17,240 nt of DNA from JAGLCY01 sp965369705 (lineage in GTDB: Bacteria > Krumholzibacteriota > Krumholzibacteriia > LZORAL124-64-63): NCBI GenBank assembly GCA_965369705.1, contig CBDURF010000063.1, forward strand, positions 1 through 17,240. Reading direction: 5' to 3'. The notes under the pieces are model-generated. The model was not told the origin of the DNA. It saw nothing but the letters and a program-made list of their open reading frames with translations, and searched no databases. Of this stretch, positions 7,298 to 14,967 are shown in pieces. Numbering within the stretch: position 1 is the first letter of the stretch; the number at the start of each line of letters is the position of its first letter. The translations under genes and the position numbers were made by a program.

Positions 7298-8256
7298 GTG
7301 AAGTCGATTCCTCAGCCTTCCGTTCGTTCATGGGCGGCCTGGTGGACTACGCCGGGTTGTTCCCCCCGGCGTCCCTGGGCATGGCCTCGGCCGTGGACCA
7401 ATACGCCGGGCACCGCGCCGAACAGGAAGCCTGGATGCTCGGAAGGTTCATCGTTCCGGCCGGCCGGCTGGCCGAATTGGAGGAGACCTGCGCGCGGTAT
7501 CTCGACCAAGGGCAGGACTGGGCTTTTTCCGTCCTTGTGGGCGGACGCGACAGCGCCGCCGACGCTCTGGCCGCCGCTGAATCACAGGGCCGGGCCGTTG
7601 TCGCCTTCGAACAGCGTTTCGAGGGGCGCGCCAGGGTGGAAGTGCTGGAAGCGCCCATTCCGGCGAACGGGTCGGGCCCTGATGTGGGTGGATTCCTGGG
7701 TCGCCTGACGGATTCCTTCGCCGCGGTGGGCCTTGGCGGGCGCGAACTCTACCTGGAAGTCCCGCCGGGCGTCGATGACGGCAGGGTCCTGGAGGCGATC
7801 CGTGATCTGGCCACCTCAGAGACGCGTTTCAAACGCATCGGCGCCAAACTCCGTTGCGGCGGGGTCACTCCCGAGGCCTTTCCCAGCTGCGAACGCATCG
7901 CGGGTTTCATCAGCACCTGCCGCGATCTGGGTGTGCCATTGAAGTGCACCGCGGGACTTCATCATCCCGTCAGGCACCTGGCCGCCGATCCGCCGGTGAT
8001 GATGCACGGATTCCTGAACGTATTCGGGGCGGGAATTTTGGCCCACGCCCTTGGAACCGGGCGTGAGATGTTGACCGCCTGCGTGGCCGAAACCGATCCG
8101 GATGCCTTTGTCTTTTCCGATGACCGGTTCGCCTGGCGGGATCATCTCGTCACATTCGAGGCCCTGATTCAGGCCCGCGAAGGGTTCCTCAGCGGGTTCG
8201 GCAGCTGCTCTTTCGACGAACCCCGCGATGACCTGCGCGCGTTGGGTCTCATGTGA
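7294..8256 (+). CDS. Conserved-looking protein of unknown function inside the tyrosine operon (TIM-barrel-like)
   Basis: I do not recognise a named family for these 320 residues. There is no signal peptide or membrane helix. Motif-like blocks are DYAGLFPPASLGM (18-30), RFIVPAG (51-57), LYLEVPPG (152-159), GAKLRCGG (183-190), PLKCTAGLHHPVRH (215-228), MMHGFLNVF (236-244) and FGSCSFDEP (302-310). Short strands ending in charged residues alternate with helices, which suggests a (β/α)8 barrel. Lys185, Lys217, His223, His224 and His238 are candidate active-site residues. It starts at a GTG inside the hmgA stop (GTGA overlap) and precedes fahA by 46 nt, so it is translated with the pathway. It occupies the slot where maleylacetoacetate isomerase usually lies and shows no resemblance to the zeta-class glutathione transferase that normally does that job. 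A role in this pathway is inferred from position only. Confidence 0.85.
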   Translation: MSEVDSSAFRSFMGGLVDYAGLFPPASLGMASAVDQYAGHRAEQEAWMLGRFIVPAGRLAELEETCARYLDQGQDWAFSVLVGGRDSAADALAAAESQGRAVVAFEQRFEGRARVEVLEAPIPANGSGPDVGGFLGRLTDSFAAVGLGGRELYLEVPPGVDDGRVLEAIRDLATSETRFKRIGAKLRCGGVTPEAFPSCERIAGFISTCRDLGVPLKCTAGLHHPVRHLAADPPVMMHGFLNVFGAGILAHALGTGREMLTACVAETDPDAFVFSDDRFAWRDHLVTFEALIQAREGFLSGFGSCSFDEPRDDLRALGLM

Positions 8257-8302
8257 TTTCCGGGCTTTTTTACACGATGATTTGAAAGGATGGAACGCCA
8301 AC

Positions 8303-9604
8303 ATGGATCCCACCGTTGACCCTGCCGCGGAATCCTTCGTGCCGGTTGCACCGAATTCTCATTTCCCCATTCAGAACCTTCCCTACGGAGTTTTTTCGCC
8401 GACCCCGCAGGATGAACCGCGCGCCGGTGTGCGCATCGGGGATCACGTGCTCGATCTCGCGGTGATTCAGAACAGCGGTCTGCTGGACAGCGCGGGGCTG
8501 CCCGAGGGCGTCTTCAGCTATCCCGTCCTGAATCCTTTCATGGAACTGGACCGGGACCAGCACCGGATCACCCGCCTGCTGATCCACGGCCTCCTGCGCA
8601 AGGATGAACCGACACTGCGGGACGACCCGGTGCTGCGGGGACGGGCGTTGCTGCCCGTCGATTCAGTGACCCTGCAGTTCCCCGTGGGCATCCCGGACTA
8701 TACCGATTTTTATTCTTCGCGGGAGCACGCCACCAATGTCGGCGTCATGTTCCGGGGCAAGGACAACGCCCTGATGCCCAACTGGCTGCACCTGCCCGTG
8801 GGATACCACGGCCGGGCCAGTTCGATCATCCTCTCGGGGCAGCCGGTGGTCAGGCCGCACGGCCAAATCATGCCGCCGGACGGCGAGACCCCGGTTTTCG
8901 GCCCCAGCCGCCTGATGGACTTCGAACTGGAAATGGGATTTTTCGTCGGGGCGGGCAACGCCCAGGGGCATCCCGTAGGGGTGAATGACGCCGACGATCA
9001 CATATTCGGAATGGTCCTGGTCAACGACTGGTCGGCGCGGGACATCCAGAAATGGGAGTACCAGCCACTCGGGCCGTTCAACGCCAAGAACTTCGCGACC
9101 AGCATCTCGCCCTGGGTGGTCACCCTCGGCGCCCTGGCGCCCTGGCGCTGCGACGCGCCGGCTCAGGACCCCGAGCCGCTCGACTATCTGAAGGAATCGA
9201 AGCGGGGCACCTATGACATCAACCTCGAGGTTGAGATCACGGCCGAAGGCCAGGACGGGGGTTTGCGGGTATGCGCGAGCAATTTCAAGCATCTATACTG
9301 GACCATGGCCCAGCAGCTCGCCCATCACACGAGCACCGGTTGCAACATGAACACGGGCGATCTGCTGGCTTCCGGAACGATCAGCGGGCCGAAAAAGGGT
9401 AGTTTCGGGTCCATGCTCGAGATCACCTGGCGCGGGACCGAGCCGATCACCCTGCCCGGCGGCGGCCAGAGGAAGTTCCTGGCCGACGGCGACACCGTGA
9501 CCATGACCGCCTGGTGCCAGGGCGACGGCTACCGGGTGGGTTTTGGTGAGGTCAGCAGCATAGTTTTGCCCGCCCGGGATCCCTACGGAACGAAAACCGG
9601 ATGA
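8303..9604 (+). CDS. fahA: Fumarylacetoacetase
   Basis: Hydrolyses fumarylacetoacetate to fumarate and acetoacetate, the last carbon-carbon cut of tyrosine catabolism. The 433 residues comprise an N-terminal SH3-like domain (to about 125) and the FAH β-roll catalytic domain. Active-site residues by alignment with the mammalian enzyme: Asp135 (TDFYSSREHA, metal), His142 (catalytic base), Glu208 and Glu210 (FELEMGFF), Asp242 (NDWSARDIQ), Gln249 and Lys262 (GPFNAKNF). ATG 8303 is preferred: TGGA lies 8 nt and AAAGGA about 12 nt upstream. An earlier in-frame ATG at 8228 lies within the preceding gene and adds residues without family character. Its stop overlaps the next start (ATGA, 9601-9604). 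Confidence 0.96.
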   Translation: MDPTVDPAAESFVPVAPNSHFPIQNLPYGVFSPTPQDEPRAGVRIGDHVLDLAVIQNSGLLDSAGLPEGVFSYPVLNPFMELDRDQHRITRLLIHGLLRKDEPTLRDDPVLRGRALLPVDSVTLQFPVGIPDYTDFYSSREHATNVGVMFRGKDNALMPNWLHLPVGYHGRASSIILSGQPVVRPHGQIMPPDGETPVFGPSRLMDFELEMGFFVGAGNAQGHPVGVNDADDHIFGMVLVNDWSARDIQKWEYQPLGPFNAKNFATSISPWVVTLGALAPWRCDAPAQDPEPLDYLKESKRGTYDINLEVEITAEGQDGGLRVCASNFKHLYWTMAQQLAHHTSTGCNMNTGDLLASGTISGPKKGSFGSMLEITWRGTEPITLPGGGQRKFLADGDTVTMTAWCQGDGYRVGFGEVSSIVLPARDPYGTKTG

Positions 9605-11574
9605 GCTCAAGGATGGGCGATGTCCTGTGGACGCCTGATCCGGACCAGGTCGCTGCCGCCCGGGTCACGCAGTTCCGCGGCGAGGTCAACCAACTGCTGG
9701 GCCTGAGCCTGGATGATTATGGCGATCTTCACCGTTGGTCGGTGGCCGACCGGCCCGGCTTCTGGCGCGCCCTGTGGGATTTCACCGGTGTGGTGGGCGA
9801 CGGGCCGGGCGAAACGGTCCTGGTCGACGGCGACCGCATGCCGGGAGCCCGCTGGTTCCCCGAGGCCCGGCTCAATTTCGCCGAAAACCTTCTCCGGGGA
9901 CCCGATCGTTCCGATGAGGCCGAGGCCATCGTCTTTCGTGGCGAAACGGGAGAAACCCGCCGGCTGACTTTCGCCGAACTGAGGAAAGCCGTGGCCGGGA
10001 TCGCGGCCGCCCTGGCTGCCGACGGGGTGGGACCCGGAGACCGCGTGGCGGGCTTCTTGCCCAATATCCCCGAAGCGGTGATCGCCATGCTGGCGACGAC
10101 CAGCCTGGGCGCGGTCTGGTCCAGCTGTTCCCCGGACTTCGGCCTGCTGGGGGTGCTCGACCGTTTCGGTCAAATCGAGCCCAAGGTGTTGTTCACCGCC
10201 GACGGCTACTCGTACGGCGGCAAGAGCCACGATTCCCTGGCTACGGCCGGTAAAATACAGGACAAATTGTCGTCGCTCGTCCGCGTGGTGGTTGTTCCCT
10301 TTCGGGAGGAGGCGCCCGCCATTGTCGGCACGATGGTGTCCTGGGCCGAGTATCACCATCAGGCCGCCGGACCGGCGCCGAATTTCCACCGTGTTCCGTT
10401 CAATCATCCCCTGTTCATCATGTTTTCCTCCGGCACCACCGGATTGCCCAAGTGCATGGTCCATTCCGTGGGCGGGACCCTGCTGCAACATCTGAAGGAA
10501 CATCAGCTGCACTGCGACGTGAAGCCCGGCGACCGGTTCTTCTACTTCACGACCTGCGGTTGGATGATGTGGAACTGGCTGGTGTCCGGCCTGGCGTCCG
10601 GAGCGACGGTGATGTTGTACGACGGTCATCCTCTGGAACCAAGGACGGTGTTGTGGGATTACGCCCGGGACGAACGATTCACCATCCTGGGCACCAGCGC
10701 CCGCTGGATCGCCGGCTGTGAAAAGGTCCATCTGCAGCCGGCCCGAAGCCATGACCTGTCCGCGCTGCGGGTCATCCTGTCCACCGGGTCGCCGCTTGCG
10801 CCCGAATCCTTCGACTACGTGTACCGGGACGTGAAGGCGGACGTCCAGCTCAGCTCCATCTCCGGCGGAACGGACATCATCTCGTGTTTCGCCCTCGGCA
10901 GTCCGGTCCTGCCGGTCAGGCGCGGGGAGCTTCAGTGCCGCGGTCTGGGAATGGATGTGGCGGTGTTCGACGAGACCGGCCGGGCGGTCGAGGGGCAGAA
11001 GGGTGAATTGGTGTGCCGGTCCCCCTTCCCTTCCATGCCGGTGGCCTTCTGGAACGATGATGCCGGCCGCCGTTACCACGCCGCCTATTTCGACCGCTTC
11101 GAGGGCATCTGGTGCCACGGCGATTTCGCCGAACTGACCCCCTCCGGCGGCATGATCATCCACGGGCGCAGCGACACGGTGCTCAACCCGGGCGGGGTGC
11201 GGATCGGTACGGCGGAGATCTACCGGGTGGTCGAGCAGTTCGACGAGGTTGTCGAAAGCCTGGTGGTGGGCCTGGAAACCGATTCCGATGTTCAGATCGT
11301 TCTGTTCGTGGTGCTGCGCCAGGGGCTGGAACTCGACCAGGAACTGAAAGACGATCTGCGCCGCCGGATCCGGAAGGAAAAGTCGCCCCGGCATGTGCCC
11401 GCCTTCATCCGGCAGGCGCCGGACATTCCCCGGACCATCAGCGGCAAGATCGTCGAACTCGCGGTGCGGAACATCCTTCATGACCGCCCGGTTGACAACT
11501 TGGATGCCCTGGCCAATCCTCAGGCCCTGGACTTCTTTCGCACCCTCAAATCGGATCTCGGGAGAAATGAATGA
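9601..11574 (+). CDS. aacS: Acetoacetyl-CoA synthetase (acetoacetate-CoA ligase)
   Basis: Activates acetoacetate with ATP and CoA, so the fahA product enters central metabolism as acetoacetyl-CoA. The 657 residues are the normal size for this ANL-family (adenylating) enzyme. The N-terminal DPDQVAAARVTQF (13-25) and FPEARLNFAENLL (86-98) are the ACAS-type N-terminus. The ATP-binding loop is FSSGTTGLPKCMVHS (near 275-289). The hinge region GRSDTVLNPGGVRIG and the catalytic lysine Lys616 in ISGKIVEL close the protein. Acetyl- or propionyl-CoA synthetases share the fold, but the N-terminus and its place right after fahA point to acetoacetate. Start and stop overlap both neighbours by 4 nt (ATGA each). 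It takes the place of the CoA transferase that many bacteria use here. Confidence 0.93.
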   Translation: MSSRMGDVLWTPDPDQVAAARVTQFRGEVNQLLGLSLDDYGDLHRWSVADRPGFWRALWDFTGVVGDGPGETVLVDGDRMPGARWFPEARLNFAENLLRGPDRSDEAEAIVFRGETGETRRLTFAELRKAVAGIAAALAADGVGPGDRVAGFLPNIPEAVIAMLATTSLGAVWSSCSPDFGLLGVLDRFGQIEPKVLFTADGYSYGGKSHDSLATAGKIQDKLSSLVRVVVVPFREEAPAIVGTMVSWAEYHHQAAGPAPNFHRVPFNHPLFIMFSSGTTGLPKCMVHSVGGTLLQHLKEHQLHCDVKPGDRFFYFTTCGWMMWNWLVSGLASGATVMLYDGHPLEPRTVLWDYARDERFTILGTSARWIAGCEKVHLQPARSHDLSALRVILSTGSPLAPESFDYVYRDVKADVQLSSISGGTDIISCFALGSPVLPVRRGELQCRGLGMDVAVFDETGRAVEGQKGELVCRSPFPSMPVAFWNDDAGRRYHAAYFDRFEGIWCHGDFAELTPSGGMIIHGRSDTVLNPGGVRIGTAEIYRVVEQFDEVVESLVVGLETDSDVQIVLFVVLRQGLELDQELKDDLRRRIRKEKSPRHVPAFIRQAPDIPRTISGKIVELAVRNILHDRPVDNLDALANPQALDFFRTLKSDLGRNE

Positions 11575-13778
11575 CGTTGCACAAGTGGTTGAACCCCGTA
11601 CTCGCTGCCGTGGCCCTGGTCCTGATCATCGGAGCCGGCGCAAGAGCCGAAGAAGGCATGTACCCCATGAACGAACTGGGGACCCTGGATCTCGAGGCCG
11701 CCGGTTTGGCCATCGAGCCGGTGGCCATCTACAATCCCGACGGCCTGGGGTTGGTGGACGGGATCTGCAAGTTGGGAGGCTGCACGGGATCCTTCGTTTC
11801 CGACCAGGGTCTGATCCTGACCAACCACCATTGCGCCTTTCGGGCCATCAGGGACGCCAGTACGGCCGGACACGATTATCTGGCGGAGGGATTTTCAGCC
11901 CCGACCGGCGCGGACGAATTTCCCGCCGAGGGTTACACCGTGCGCATCACCGAGAGTTATCGTGACGTATCGGCCGAAGTTCTCGGCGCCGTCACCGAAA
12001 AGATGACGCCCCTGGAACGGACCCGGGCCATCGAAAAGAAGATGAAGGAAATCAGCCTGGCCACGGAAGAGAAGAATCCCGGCAAGCGGGCTGAAGTGAA
12101 CGAGATGTTCATCGGCAAGAGTTACGTGCAGTTCATCTACACCTACCTGAAGGACGTGCGCCTGGTCTACGCGCCACCCAAGGCGGTGGGCAATTTCGGC
12201 GGCGAACAGGATAACTGGATGTGGCCCCGGCATGCCGGGGATTTCTCCTTCATGCGGGCCTATGTGGGGCCTGACGGAGAGCCTGCGGAATATGCCTCCG
12301 ACAACGTACCCTACCGGCCGAAGCAGGTGCTGCAGGTATCCGGCGCGGGGGTCAAGGAAGGGGATTTTGTCTTCATCTTCGGCTACCCGGGAACCACCTA
12401 CCGCCACCGTTCAGCGGCTTTCCTCGGGTATCTGACGGGCGCCTACATGCCGATCATCGTGGACTGGTATGGCTGGCAGATCGACCATCTCGAGAACCTC
12501 GCCCCGGGGGACCGCGATCGCCAGCTGGCGCTGGTCGCCCGGGTCAAGAGTCTGCACAACACCTTCAAGAACTACCGGGGCAAATTGCAGGGGGTCGAAC
12601 GCCTGGACCTGTTGGTCAAGAAGCGGGAGGAGGAAGGCCGTCTGCAGGAGTTCATCGAAGCGGATCCCGACCGCGGTGAGCGGTACGGCGACGTCCTGGG
12701 CAAGCTCGACGACTACTATCGGGATAGGGCCGCGAACATCCCGGCCGAGCTGTGGCTCAGGTTCATGCTGCGCAGTCCCCAGATCATGAGGGCGGCCCTG
12801 ACCGTCTGGGAAAACTCCCAGGAAAAGGGCAAGTCCGAGACGGAGCGGGAATGGGCGTACATGGACCGGAACATCGACCAGACCATCAACAAGCTGAAGG
12901 TCATCGCGGACAGCTTCGACGCCGAGGCGGACCGCCTGGTCATGGCCGAACTGCTGTTGAGGGTCGGCAGTGTCGAACACGGGGTGGCCGTGGTGGAACT
13001 CGAGGGTTTGACTGGTGAGGAGGGTGTCGAAGCCGCCGGGAACTTCCTGGCGGGGATGTTCGCCGATACCGACTTGATGCAAGAGGAGTATCTGCTGAAG
13101 GCCATGGAGATGTCGGCGGCCGAGTTGACGGAACTCCAGGATCCCTTCCTCGATCTGGCCGCCGCCCTCTACGATCCCTGGGTCAGCCAACGCGAGGACG
13201 GCAAGCGCCGCAAGGGTGAGCTGGACCAGTTGCAGGCTGCCCTGGTGGATGTGCGCCGGGCCTTCCTGGGCACCGATTTCGTGCCCGACGCCAACGGCAC
13301 CCTTCGTTTCACCTATGGCCGGATCGAGGGTTATTCACCGCGGGATGCGATGTGGAAAACTCCTTTGACAACGGTCCGGGGAATCATGGAGAAGGATACC
13401 GGAGTCGCTCCTTTCGCGGTGCCGGCGCTCATGAAGGAACTGGTGGCGGCGGAGGATTTCGGTCCCTTCGCCAGCAGCGACCTGGGCGGGGTGCCGGTCA
13501 ACATCCTCTACAGCACCGATACCACGGGGGGCAATTCGGGAAGTCCGGTATTCAATGCGGCGGGCGAGATCGTCGGTCTGAACTTCGACCGGTCCTGGGA
13601 GGCCACCATCAACGACTTCGCCTGGGATCACAGCTACAGCCGGTCCATCGGGGTTGATATCCGGTACGTGCTGTGGGTGACCTGGAAAATAGGGGGCGCC
13701 GACCGCCTGCTGGCCGAGATGGGCGTCGCCCCCCTGACCGTCAGATCAGAGCCAAAGCCTGCCGGAGATCGGCAATGA
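11571..13778 (+). CDS. Family S46 dipeptidyl peptidase, DPP11-like (Asp/Glu at P1)
   Basis: An exported serine peptidase that removes dipeptides from free N-termini of peptides in the periplasm. The 735 residues start with a signal peptide: KW, a hydrophobic core, then likely cleavage after ARA (26). The catalytic triad of the chymotrypsin-like halves is His86 or His87 (GLILTNHHC), Asp224 (PRHAGDFSF) and Ser656 (GGNSGSPV), with the S46 helical lid in between (about 260-570). Eighteen residues after the serine stands Arg674 in LNFDRSWE; in DPP11 an arginine at exactly this offset sets preference for acidic P1, while DPP7 has glycine. So acidic specificity is inferred. The start overlaps the aacS stop (ATGA), which ties it to the operon. 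Its last 38 nt overlap the 3' end of the convergent PLP-enzyme gene. Confidence 0.92.
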   Translation: MTLHKWLNPVLAAVALVLIIGAGARAEEGMYPMNELGTLDLEAAGLAIEPVAIYNPDGLGLVDGICKLGGCTGSFVSDQGLILTNHHCAFRAIRDASTAGHDYLAEGFSAPTGADEFPAEGYTVRITESYRDVSAEVLGAVTEKMTPLERTRAIEKKMKEISLATEEKNPGKRAEVNEMFIGKSYVQFIYTYLKDVRLVYAPPKAVGNFGGEQDNWMWPRHAGDFSFMRAYVGPDGEPAEYASDNVPYRPKQVLQVSGAGVKEGDFVFIFGYPGTTYRHRSAAFLGYLTGAYMPIIVDWYGWQIDHLENLAPGDRDRQLALVARVKSLHNTFKNYRGKLQGVERLDLLVKKREEEGRLQEFIEADPDRGERYGDVLGKLDDYYRDRAANIPAELWLRFMLRSPQIMRAALTVWENSQEKGKSETEREWAYMDRNIDQTINKLKVIADSFDAEADRLVMAELLLRVGSVEHGVAVVELEGLTGEEGVEAAGNFLAGMFADTDLMQEEYLLKAMEMSAAELTELQDPFLDLAAALYDPWVSQREDGKRRKGELDQLQAALVDVRRAFLGTDFVPDANGTLRFTYGRIEGYSPRDAMWKTPLTTVRGIMEKDTGVAPFAVPALMKELVAAEDFGPFASSDLGGVPVNILYSTDTTGGNSGSPVFNAAGEIVGLNFDRSWEATINDFAWDHSYSRSIGVDIRYVLWVTWKIGGADRLLAEMGVAPLTVRSEPKPAGDRQ

Positions 13779-14967
13779 TGTCCTCGACGTTTTCCAGGCC
13801 CACCGAAATGCGCACCATGGCGGGATCGATGCCCACTTTGAGGAGTTCTTCCTCGTTGTAGGTGGAGTGGGTCATGGTCGCGGGGTGTTCGATCAGGGTG
13901 TCCACATCGCCCAGACTCACCGCCAGCGTGCAGAGTTTTACGTTGTCCATGACCACGCGGCCGGCTTCTCGTCCGGTTTCTCGTCCGGAATGTCCACCGC
14001 TGACCATGAAGCTGATCATGCCTCCGAATCCGCGCTGCTGGCGCGCGGCCAGGTCATGCTGGGGGTGGGTCTTCAGCCCGGGATAGATGACCGTGTCCAC
14101 CTTGGGATGGTAGCTGAGGAACTGGGCCACTTCCATGGCGTTGGCCATGTGTCGGTCCATGCGCACCGGCAGGGTCTTCAAGCCGCGCAGCAGCAGCCAG
14201 GCGTTGAAGGGCGAAATGCAGCCGCCCACGTCCCGCAGGATCTCCATCCGCGCCTGCATGATCCAGTCCGCCTTGCCGACCAGGACACCGGCCACCGTGT
14301 CGCCGTGCCCCCCGATGTACTTGGTCGCCGAATGCAGGACGATATCCGCGCCCAGTTCCAGGGGATTCTGCAGGTAGGGCGTGCAGAAGGTGTTGTCCAC
14401 CAGCACGGGAATATCCTTGGCCCGCGCGATCTCCACCACGGCGCCGATGTCGGTCAGCACCAGGGTCGGGTTGGCCGGAGTTTCGAGATAGATCAGCCGG
14501 GTCTTCTTGGTGATGGCCCGGGCGAAATTGGCCGGGTCGTCGGCCGGAACCTCGGTGACGGTGATTCCCAGGCGCGGCAGCGTCTGGGTGAAGAGCTGGT
14601 GAGTGCCGCCGTACAGGGTGTCACCGGCCACGATATGGTCGCCGACCCGGCAGCAGTTCAGCACCGCGGTCGTGGCGGCGGCCATGCCGCTGGCCAGGGC
14701 CAGGGCCGCCTCGCCATTTTCCAGGTAGGCCATCTCCGTTTCCAGGGCGGCCTGGGTCGGGTTGCCCAACCGCGTGTAGACGTAGCTGGCATCCTCGCCC
14801 CTGAACACGGCCGCGCCATGTTCGGCGTTCTCGAAGGCGAAGGTCGAGCTCTGGAAGATGGGTGTGCTCACCGCACGGATGGGCCTTTCGCCTTCGTGCT
14901 TGTCCAGGTGCTTCTTGCCGTGGATGCAAAGCGTGGCGAAGCCGGGTTCCCTGTTCTTGGCAGCCAT
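13741..14967 (-). CDS. Cys/Met metabolism PLP-dependent enzyme (γ-lyase or homoserine sulfhydrylase type)
   Basis: A fold-type I PLP enzyme of 408 residues. Landmarks are YTRLGNPT (64-71), ALASGMAA (90-97, phosphate loop), DTLYGGTHQLF (116-126), VDNTF (190-194, Asp191 to the pyridine N) and HSATKYIGGHGD (212-223) with the PLP lysine Lys216. The C-terminal SLGDVDTLIEHPATMTHSTY block fits γ-lyases and O-succinyl- or O-acetylhomoserine sulfhydrylases. The YGGT form lacks the cysteine of classical methionine γ-lyases (YGCT), so I leave the reaction open among cystathionine γ-lyase/synthase, homoserine sulfhydrylase and methionine γ-lyase. ATG 14967 has GGGAGG 6 nt upstream; a GTG one codon earlier is possible. 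The ATG overlaps the metK stop by 1 nt, so the two form a methionine/SAM operon. A 12-bp tandem duplication at 13966-13989 adds four residues (GRETGREAG). Confidence 0.9.
   Translation of the reverse strand: MAAKNREPGFATLCIHGKKHLDKHEGERPIRAVSTPIFQSSTFAFENAEHGAAVFRGEDASYVYTRLGNPTQAALETEMAYLENGEAALALASGMAAATTAVLNCCRVGDHIVAGDTLYGGTHQLFTQTLPRLGITVTEVPADDPANFARAITKKTRLIYLETPANPTLVLTDIGAVVEIARAKDIPVLVDNTFCTPYLQNPLELGADIVLHSATKYIGGHGDTVAGVLVGKADWIMQARMEILRDVGGCISPFNAWLLLRGLKTLPVRMDRHMANAMEVAQFLSYHPKVDTVIYPGLKTHPQHDLAARQQRGFGGMISFMVSGGHSGRETGREAGRVVMDNVKLCTLAVSLGDVDTLIEHPATMTHSTYNEEELLKVGIDPAMVRISVGLENVEDIIADLRQALALI
13966..13989. repeat. In-frame 12-bp tandem duplication within the PLP-enzyme gene
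   Basis: Two copies of TTCTCGTCCGG plus T or A lie head to tail (13966-13977 and 13978-13989), differing only at the last base. In the protein they give the doubled G-R-E-T/A of SGRETGREAGR, in a stretch where such enzymes usually have a variable loop. It looks like recent replication slippage. Confidence 0.85.

Noticed and set aside
8257..8302. T-rich stretch (GGCTTTTTTAC) between the unknown gene and fahA, considered as a terminator
   Set aside because: No convincing GC-rich stem precedes the T run, and an operon break here would split the pathway.
9607..11481. Minus-strand open frame of 624 codons opposite aacS
   Set aside because: Antisense shadow in high-GC DNA. The composition is repetitive and no domain is seen.
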